From assembly GCA_024636355.1 (NCBI GenBank), contig JAGXHH010000019.1, forward strand, positions 1-5,090: a DNA stretch of 5,090 nucleotides, given 5' to 3'. The stretch comes from Desulfobacteraceae bacterium. GTDB lineage: Bacteria > Desulfobacterota > Desulfobacteria > Desulfobacterales > Desulfosalsimonadaceae. The notes under the pieces are model-generated. The model made no database searches, was not told the origin of the DNA, and saw only the letters and a list, made by a program, of their open reading frames with translations. Position numbers and translations under genes: made by a program. Of the stretch, positions 1-5,090 are shown in pieces; within the stretch, counting starts at the first letter, position 1, and every line of letters begins with the position of its first letter.

Positions 1-1027
1 CCGTTGTTGCGGCCGCGAAATCAACCGAATAGCCGCGCGTATTGCTCAATGTCGTAATTCGTTCCCCGACGGTCTTAATCACGCGGGCCCCGCCCATGGC
101 GATTCCGGCTGCAATTCCGACACCGCCGAACAGCAGCAGGAAAAACGGCACCGGAACCGTAGCGCCGGGCTGCCCGCTTTTGGCCAGAAAGTAGACCAGG
201 GCCAGGGGACCGACGGCATTGGCCACGTCGTTGGCTCCCTGTGCCAGTGCCACATAGCAGGAGGTTCCGATCTGAATCCGCCGGAATATCGATTCGGCAC
301 CCCTTTCCATCTTATCCGGGTCAAGGAAGCGTTGCATCAACCAACGGCCGAGAAGACCGACAAGAATGGCCATGATAATGGACGCCATCACGGAAGCGGT
401 CGAATTCAGGGCCAGGGTTTTGCCCAGGGGCGTCTTGAAAAGAAAAGACAGGACAACCACAAACATGGCCAACCCGATAAAAATGGGCGACAACCGTAAA
501 GCGGCCTCCTGGGCCCGCTGCCGGGAAAGTACCGCCAGGACGATCACCTTGAACATGACGTAGGCGATCACGAGGCTGAACACGGGGGAGACGACCCAGC
601 TCGCGACCACCGCACCCAGTACACCCCAGTTGATCACGGAAGCACCACCGGTAATAAGCCCGAATCCCACCATCGCCCCTACGATCGAGTGGGTAGTCGA
701 TACCGGCAGGGATTTCCAGGTGGCAAAAGAGACCCACATGGCAGCAGCCAGCAGGGCAGACAATGCTCCGATCATGGCCACCATGGGATCTTGAAGGATC
801 TCGGGGGAAACGATCCCCTTTCGAATGGTGTCGGTCACATGGCTTCCGATAAATGCCGCACCGATAATGTTCAAAATCCCCGCAATGAACACAGCCTGCC
901 GAAGGGTTATGGCTTTGGCGCCCACAGCCGAAGCCATGGAGTTGGCGACATCGTTTGCCCCGATGTTCCATGCCATGTAAAACCCGATGACAAACCCCAG
1001 AGTTAAAATGATGTATTCCAGCGGCAT
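1..1027 (-). CDS. pit: PiT-family inorganic phosphate transporter, C-terminus cut by window edge
   Basis: This is an inner-membrane permease of the PiT family, which imports phosphate, often as a neutral metal-phosphate complex, in symport with H+ or Na+. The reverse-strand translation runs unbroken for 342 codons to the window edge. It shows the family's duplicated signature: GANDVANS at residues 23-30 and GANDVANA at 264-271, plus PVSTTHSIVG at 108-117. Hydrophobic segments lie near residues 6-24, 45-62, 83-103, 111-128, 135-165, 181-197, 211-230, 257-282 and 293-312. The loop before the second repeat (about 230-255) is short, unlike the long loop of E. coli PitA. The visible part ends in GYSVDFAAATT, just where the second PVSTTH-like motif is expected, so roughly 50-100 residues are missing. 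The start is fixed by an in-frame TGA at 1033-1031 and by GGTGA at 1035-1031 just upstream. The gene is divergent from the protease. Family assignment is very secure; the coupling ion cannot be read from the sequence. Confidence 0.96.
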   Translation of the reverse strand, partial: MPLEYIILTLGFVIGFYMAWNIGANDVANSMASAVGAKAITLRQAVFIAGILNIIGAAFIGSHVTDTIRKGIVSPEILQDPMVAMIGALSALLAAAMWVSFATWKSLPVSTTHSIVGAMVGFGLITGGASVINWGVLGAVVASWVVSPVFSLVIAYVMFKVIVLAVLSRQRAQEAALRLSPIFIGLAMFVVVLSFLFKTPLGKTLALNSTASVMASIIMAILVGLLGRWLMQRFLDPDKMERGAESIFRRIQIGTSCYVALAQGANDVANAVGPLALVYFLAKSGQPGATVPVPFFLLLFGGVGIAAGIAMGGARVIKTVGERITTLSNTRGYSVDFAAATT

Positions 1028-1136
1028 ATTTCACCAGATATTAATTATTTATGAAAGCATTCGTTTGTGGCCGCAAAATTGTTCGCTAAATAGCATACCG
1101 CCAGTTTCCACGCAAGGTGAAATATTGCCGATTACT

Positions 1137-1156
1137 CCTCTTGAGGTTGACTCAAC
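1137..1156. promoter_or_regulatory. Cluster of overlapping short dyads, possible operator
   Basis: Three perfect but short inverted repeats overlap here: CCTC-TT-GAGG (1137-1146), TTGAG-GTTGA-CTCAA (1141-1155) and GTTGA-C-TCAAC (1146-1156). They cover a TTGACT that could be a -35 element for the protease gene. Such an arrangement would suit a small dimeric repressor, but arms of 4-5 bases arise easily by chance in 200 bases. No known operator consensus was recognised. Confidence 0.2.
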
Positions 1157-1227
1157 TTCCGGTTCATATTAGGTTTCATTCTTACCAGCTGAAATCTCTG
1201 CAACCTTAGATAATACACATATTAAAT

Positions 1228-1233
1228 GGAAGA
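1228..1233 (+). promoter_or_regulatory. Ribosome binding site of the M16 protease gene
   Basis: GGAAGA sits 6 bases before the ATG at 1240. Together with an in-frame TAG at 1207-1209 it fixes this ATG as the start, and translation from it yields a complete signal peptide. Confidence 0.65.
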
Positions 1234-1239
1234 ACCGTT

Positions 1240-4164
1240 ATGAACACACCAACACCGATTCACCGGCACACGCCCTCCGGCAGGCCCGGTCCATTGTTCG
1301 TCCCCTGTCTGCTGGTCCTGATTCTGATCCTGTTTTTCTCCGATCCTGCTTTTTCCAAAACCGCTGCACCGGAACCGGCCGATGCCCACAAGAACACCCG
1401 GGAAGTCATCTGGCCTCACGACGATTCCGATCTCACCCCCTCCCCGGACCTGACCTTCGGCACCCTGGCAAATGGTCTCCGATATGTGCTGATGCAAAAC
1501 AATCGGCCCGAGGACCGGGTCAGCATGCACTTAAACATTTCAGTCGGGTCTTACCACGAAAAACCGGAGGAGCGCGGCATTGCCCATTTCCTGGAGCATA
1601 TGCTCTTTTCCGGCAGCGAACATTTCGAACCCGGCGAACTGGTGAAATATTTCCAGCGGATCGGCATGAAATTCGGACCGGATGTCAATGCCCGAACCGG
1701 TTTTTTCGACACAACCTATGACCTGGATCTTCCTGCAGGGGATCAAAAAAGTCTCGAGGAAGGGTTCCTCGTGCTGCGCGACTATGCCGCGGGCGGCCTG
1801 ATTCCGGAAAACGAGGTGATAGATGAGCGTTCCATAATCCTGGCTGAAAAGCGTACCCGGGATTCCGCTTCCTACCGGACCTTTGAGGCGACACTCGAAT
1901 TTGAAATGCCCCAGGCCCGGCTTTCTGAAAGACTGCCCATCGGTACCGTCCCCGTGATCAAGACCACCGACCGCGCTCTGCTCAAATCATTTTACGATAA
2001 ATGGTACCGCCCCGAAAAGATGACACTCACTGTAGTCGGTGATTTTGATCCCCGGGAGGCGCAGAAACTGATTGCCTCCCGGTTTTCAGATATAACCGCC
2101 TGCGCCTCGGAATTGCCGGCGCCCGATTTCGGTGAAATCAGCCATCAGGGCATTGTACCCTTTTATCATCACGAAGTGGAAGCCGGCAGCACCCGGGTGG
2201 CCATCGAAGTAATCCGTAAAGAAGCCGTGCCGCCCGATAGTAAAACGTATCAGCACACGCAGATTTTAAGCGACATGGCGGACCGGATCATTACCCATCG
2301 ATTGAATAAAATCCTGAACAAGCCGGACGCGCCCTTTACCTCAGCAGATATCGGCGCCGGCCGCTATCTGCACTACGTCCGTGCGGCAGAAATCAGCGCG
2401 GATTGCGCCCCGGAGGAATGGAAGAAATCCCTGTCCGTGCTTGAGCAGAACCTGCGTAAGGCACTCTCCTTCGGTTTTACAAAATCGGAAGTCGCCCGGG
2501 TTCAAAAAGAATTTTCCGCAGCGCTCGAACAGGCCGTCCAGGCCGCACCCACCCGGGAAAGCAACGAACTGGCCGGCCAGATCATTAATGCCCTAAACCA
2601 GAAACGCGTATTTCAATCGCCCTGGCAGCGGCAGGCGCTCCTTGAACCGGTCGTTGCATCGGCAACGCCGGAACGCCTGCATCAGCTTTTCAAAGAAAAC
2701 TGGGCACCGGAGCACCGCCTGGTACTTGTCACGGGAAATGCGGATTTGACCAAAAACAACGATTCCCCGGAACAGACCATCCGTTCCGTTTACGAGGAAA
2801 GTAGAAAGACTGCGGTGAAAAAGCCTGTGGAAGCAGATGCTCTTGAATTTCCATATCTTTCCCCTCCCCAGACACCGGGCGGGATCAAATCGAGGGAAGT
2901 CTTGGAGGATCTGGGAATCACCCGGGTGGTATTTGAAAATGGCACGTCCTTATTAGTGAAAAAGACCGATTTCAAAACCGATCAGGTCCTGGCCACTCTG
3001 AGCTTTGGGACCGGTGAATCCGCGGAACCCAAGGAGCTGCCGGGTTTGTCGGAATTGTCCCAGCAGGTGGTCAATTTAAGCGGATTGGGAAAACTTGACC
3101 GCGATGAGCTCAGCCAGGTCCTGGCGGGAAAAAACACCGGCGTCTCCTTTGCGGTGGAAGAAGACAAATTCGTTTTCAGCGGCATGACGATCACCAAGGA
3201 AACCCGCCTGCTGTTCGAACTGCTCTATGCCCGCATAATGGACCCGGCATTCCGGGAGTCGGCCTACAATATGGCAATCCGGCAGTTTACCCAGGAATAT
3301 CAGTCGCTGACCCATTCGGTGGAGGGCGCCCTGCAGCTCGAGGGAAAACGGTTTCTGGCGGGAGGCGATACCCGGTTCGGTTTGCCGCCACTCGAAGCAC
3401 TTAAGGAAACAAAACTGGAAAATATCCGCCAATGGATCGGCAGCGCCATCACATCGGCCCCACTGGAAATCGCCGTTGTCGGGGATATCGATACGGAACA
3501 GGTCATCGAACTGGCCGCCATCTTTTTCGGCACTCTTCCGGACCGTTCCGTCAGCAAAGAACCTGAATCGAAGCGTAATCCCGATTTTCCGGAAACCAAA
3601 AGCCTGGGCCTGAAGGTGCCCACCCGCATTCAAAAAGGGCTGCTCCTTGTCTCTTACCCGACTACCGCGATATGGGACATCCATGACACGCGCCGGCTGT
3701 CTATCCTGTCCGAGGTCTTCTCCGACCGGATGCGGATCGAAATCCGGGAAAAACTCGGGGCTTCTTACAGCCAGAGCGCCTACAACAATCCGAGCCGGGC
3801 CTACCCGGATTACGGCCTGTTCACGTCATTTGTGGTAATCGACCCGGAAGATGCCGGCACAGTGGAGACCGCAATCCGGCAGATTGCCAAGGACCTGAGT
3901 CAAAACGGTGCTTCGGAGGATGAACTGCAGCGGGCGTTAAACCCGGTGCTCACCGGCATCAAGCAGTCGCTCAAGACAAACGGTTACTGGCTGAATACTG
4001 TAATGAAAGGCGCCAGCCGGCACCCGGTCCAATTCGAATGGAGCCGGACGATCCAGGACGATTATGCCTCCATAACGCTCGACGATATCAACCGGATCGC
4101 CACGAACTACCTGAAAAACCCGGAAGCGGCCACACTGGTCATCTACCCGGAAACCATTAAATGA
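1240..4164 (+). CDS. Exported M16 (insulinase/pitrilysin-type) zinc metallopeptidase, PqqL-like
   Basis: A 974-residue zinc protease, expected to cleave peptides or small proteins in the periplasm. Residues 1-39 form a signal peptide: a basic start, a hydrophobic core at about 19-33 and a likely cut after AFS (37-39). The only nearby Cys (C23) follows Pro, so this is not a lipobox. Domain 1 (about 72-235) holds the inverted zinc motif HFLEH (H116 and H120 ligands, E119 catalytic base). E203 is the probable third ligand and E196 the accessory Glu, with the same 7-residue spacing as the E162/E169 pair of pitrilysin. GMKFGPDVNARTGF at 142-155 is the usual substrate-strand motif. Domain 2 covers about 240-505, including the motif TVVGDFD. 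Domains 3 and 4 (about 560-720 and 725-974) form the inactive half, with VVGDID and REKLGASY; R836 and Y843 have the spacing of the substrate-binding R/Y pair in insulysin. The four-domain length matches one-chain M16 enzymes such as E. coli PqqL. No PQQ biosynthesis gene is nearby, so no symbol is given. The substrate is unknown. Its stop overlaps the start of the DUF362 gene. Confidence 0.95.
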   Translation: MNTPTPIHRHTPSGRPGPLFVPCLLVLILILFFSDPAFSKTAAPEPADAHKNTREVIWPHDDSDLTPSPDLTFGTLANGLRYVLMQNNRPEDRVSMHLNISVGSYHEKPEERGIAHFLEHMLFSGSEHFEPGELVKYFQRIGMKFGPDVNARTGFFDTTYDLDLPAGDQKSLEEGFLVLRDYAAGGLIPENEVIDERSIILAEKRTRDSASYRTFEATLEFEMPQARLSERLPIGTVPVIKTTDRALLKSFYDKWYRPEKMTLTVVGDFDPREAQKLIASRFSDITACASELPAPDFGEISHQGIVPFYHHEVEAGSTRVAIEVIRKEAVPPDSKTYQHTQILSDMADRIITHRLNKILNKPDAPFTSADIGAGRYLHYVRAAEISADCAPEEWKKSLSVLEQNLRKALSFGFTKSEVARVQKEFSAALEQAVQAAPTRESNELAGQIINALNQKRVFQSPWQRQALLEPVVASATPERLHQLFKENWAPEHRLVLVTGNADLTKNNDSPEQTIRSVYEESRKTAVKKPVEADALEFPYLSPPQTPGGIKSREVLEDLGITRVVFENGTSLLVKKTDFKTDQVLATLSFGTGESAEPKELPGLSELSQQVVNLSGLGKLDRDELSQVLAGKNTGVSFAVEEDKFVFSGMTITKETRLLFELLYARIMDPAFRESAYNMAIRQFTQEYQSLTHSVEGALQLEGKRFLAGGDTRFGLPPLEALKETKLENIRQWIGSAITSAPLEIAVVGDIDTEQVIELAAIFFGTLPDRSVSKEPESKRNPDFPETKSLGLKVPTRIQKGLLLVSYPTTAIWDIHDTRRLSILSEVFSDRMRIEIREKLGASYSQSAYNNPSRAYPDYGLFTSFVVIDPEDAGTVETAIRQIAKDLSQNGASEDELQRALNPVLTGIKQSLKTNGYWLNTVMKGASRHPVQFEWSRTIQDDYASITLDDINRIATNYLKNPEAATLVIYPETIK
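4149..4164 (+). promoter_or_regulatory. ATGA stop-start overlap with internal ribosome site
   Basis: The protease ends in TGA at 4162-4164 and the DUF362 gene starts with ATG at 4161-4163, sharing four bases (ATGA). GGAAA at 4149-4153, inside the last protease codons, lies 7 bases before this ATG and can serve as its ribosome site. This layout normally means one mRNA and coupled translation; no room exists for a separate promoter between the genes. Confidence 0.8.
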
Positions 4165-4940
4165 AAACCAGATCACCAGCCATTATCGATTTTACCTGTT
4201 ATGAATCATCTGTGACGGCCGTGTGCGATCGCATCGGTGCCGGGCCGGTGCTTGCAGACCAGTCGGCCGTACTGATCAAACCGAATCTGGTAACCGATTC
4301 CCCGTATCCGGTCACCACGTCCCCTGAATGCTGTGGTGCCATAATCGACTATATCCGTGCCCACAGTTCGGCCGCCATCCTTATTGCCGAAGGAACCGGC
4401 GATCCCTGCCGCACCGGAATGGACGTTTTCGCGCGCCTGGGCTACACCCGGCTGGCCCGGGACAAACAGGTGACGCTGATCGATTTGAATACCGAACCGG
4501 TAGTGCGGCTTGAAAATCCGGAATGTCCCCGATTTCCTGAGTTTTATATCCCGCAAATCGCCCTGGACCACTTCATTGTATCGGTTCCGGTATTAAAAGC
4601 ACACAGTCTGTCGCAATTTACCGGCACGCTGAAAAACATGGTGGGATTTGCGCCGCCGGCCCATTATGCCGGCGACGGCGGCATATGGAACAAGGCGGCC
4701 TTTCATGTGAATATCCAGCAGGCTATAATTGACGCCAACCGTTACCGGCGTGCGGATCTGACCATCTTAGATGCGGCTGTGGGATTGGCGGACTATCATC
4801 TTGGCGGAAGGCGCTGCGAGCCGCCGGTCGGCAAACTGATCGCCGGGTTCGATCCGGTGGCCGTCGACCGGCTTGCCGCCGGCTTGCTCGGCCTGGACTG
4901 GAGAGAAATCGGGCACCTGGCCGTGGAGTACCCGGATTAG
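4161..4940 (+). CDS. DUF362 domain protein, stand-alone form without ferredoxin module
   Basis: A 259-residue soluble protein of the DUF362 family (Pfam PF04015), whose biochemical role is not established. Diagnostic features are IKPNLV at 39-44, TSPE at 53-56, AEGTGD at 76-81, VPVLKAH at 142-148 followed by TLKNMVG at 156-162, and GFDPVAVD at 229-236. These cover the domain from end to end, so the gene appears complete. Many relatives carry a 4Fe-4S ferredoxin domain after DUF362; here the protein stops soon after the DPVAVD motif, and its scattered cysteines (C13, C22, C57, C58, C83, C219 among others) form no CxxCxxC cluster. There is no signal peptide or membrane segment, so it is probably cytoplasmic, in contrast to the exported protease whose stop codon it overlaps. 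The start is supported by the ATGA junction and by GGAAA 7 bases upstream. The family call is secure; the function is unknown. Confidence 0.9.
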   Translation: MKTRSPAIIDFTCYESSVTAVCDRIGAGPVLADQSAVLIKPNLVTDSPYPVTTSPECCGAIIDYIRAHSSAAILIAEGTGDPCRTGMDVFARLGYTRLARDKQVTLIDLNTEPVVRLENPECPRFPEFYIPQIALDHFIVSVPVLKAHSLSQFTGTLKNMVGFAPPAHYAGDGGIWNKAAFHVNIQQAIIDANRYRRADLTILDAAVGLADYHLGGRRCEPPVGKLIAGFDPVAVDRLAAGLLGLDWREIGHLAVEYPD

Positions 4941-4948
4941 AAACTCGT

Positions 4949-5090
4949 TTAATGGGTTGCAAACCGCAAGGAATAATAAAAATATTGCCGTTTGCCCGAA
5001 ACCGATACCGGCGGCAGTTCTATCGTTTTCCCATAAACGTCCTTTACAGCCAAAGCATGGACGCCTTCGTTCATGGGAACCCGGGCCAGG
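4949..5090 (-). CDS. C-terminal end of an unidentified convergent gene, cut by window edge
   Basis: On the minus strand a frame is open from the right edge to a TAA at 4951-4949, giving 46 residues that end in YFYYSLRFATH. The segment reads like real protein: a hydrophobic/polar alternation typical of beta strands, with ARVPMNEGVHALAV, a DVYG turn, then ELPPVSVSGKRQYFYYSL. This resembles the closing beta-rich domain of exported or lipoprotein-type proteins; from memory the pattern of R-[VIL]-P-x(3)-G-x-H followed by G-[KR]-x(2)-[FY] recalls the tail of COG3014-like lipoproteins, but that is only a weak suggestion. The gene converges on the DUF362 gene with 8 bases between stops. An open frame of this length can occur by chance, so confidence rests on the composition and the fit with the gene layout. 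The rest of the protein is outside the window. Confidence 0.55.
   Translation of the reverse strand, partial: LARVPMNEGVHALAVKDVYGKTIELPPVSVSGKRQYFYYSLRFATH

Larger units (their letters stand above)
1028..1239. promoter_or_regulatory. Divergent intergenic region between pit and the M16 protease
   Basis: This 212-base stretch is visibly richer in A and T than the flanking genes and has no credible reading frame of its own; short frames crossing it lack a ribosome site and family features. Both neighbours point outward, so their promoters must lie here. For pit (minus strand) a weak candidate is TTGCGG (1079-1074) with 17 bases to CATAAA (1056-1051). For the protease, GATAAT at 1209-1214 resembles a -10 box but has no good -35 partner at 17 bases, and TTGACT at 1147-1152 resembles a -35 box with a poor -10 partner. 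That the region is regulatory is a safe inference from layout; the individual boxes are guesses. Confidence 0.6.

Noticed and set aside
321..1034. A 237-residue open frame on the minus strand in another register of the transporter gene
   Set aside because: It is rich in Cys, His, Arg and Gly, has no family features, and is an out-of-frame shadow of the PiT gene, whose own frame is unbroken with all signature motifs.
1040..1057. A Pho-box-like sequence upstream of pit (CTTTCATAAAT on the minus strand)
   Set aside because: The first half-site matches well, but the second repeat matches only 3 of 7 bases, and the site lies 12 bases from the start codon, too close to activate a normal promoter.
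1068..1082. A sigma-54-like element (TGGC, then TTGT at the -12 position) pointing toward the protease
   Set aside because: The near-invariant GC at -12 is GT here, and the middle of the motif does not fit.
3076..3684. A 202-residue open frame antisense to the protease
   Set aside because: It lies wholly within conserved protease coding sequence and has low-quality composition; the sense frame explains the region.
1240..4164. Naming the protease pqqL or linking it to PQQ biosynthesis
   Set aside because: The resemblance is at the family level only; no PQQ gene is present in the window and even E. coli PqqL is not a PQQ biosynthesis enzyme in practice.
4955..4969. Small hairpins (GGTT-GCA-AACC and TTGC/GCAA) after the DUF362 gene as a terminator
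   Set aside because: Stems are only 4 bases, no T-run follows on the plus strand, and the bases appear to be coding on the minus strand.

Overview
The window reads as ordinary chromosomal sequence from a Gram-negative bacterium. The protease carries a Sec-type signal peptide, which implies a periplasm. Protein style, with a PiT transporter lacking a large central loop, a PqqL-like M16 protease and a DUF362 protein, would fit a deltaproteobacterium such as a Desulfobacterales member. That taxonomic guess is inference from protein style and moderately high GC, not from a marker gene. No mobile element, CRISPR array, tRNA or rRNA was seen.

Layout: positions 1-1027 (minus strand) hold the first 342 codons of a PiT-family inorganic phosphate transporter whose C-terminus lies beyond the left edge. 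Positions 1028-1239 are an AT-rich divergent intergenic region that must hold the promoters of both flanking genes; it contains overlapping short dyads near 1137-1156. Positions 1240-4164 (plus strand) encode a 974-residue exported M16 zinc protease with an intact HxxEH site. Its TGA stop overlaps the ATG of the next gene (4161-4940), a 259-residue DUF362 protein, so the two form a translationally coupled pair. Just 8 bases after that gene, a minus-strand reading frame ends at 4949; its 46 visible residues look like the C-terminus of a convergent gene that enters from the right edge.

How the genes work together: the transporter brings phosphate (probably as a metal-phosphate complex with H+ or Na+) across the inner membrane and has no evident functional link to the protease beyond sharing an intergenic region. 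The protease and the DUF362 protein are probably co-expressed, although the first is predicted to be periplasmic and the second cytoplasmic. The link between them is the only part of the window that is not routine. I found no convincing new system here.
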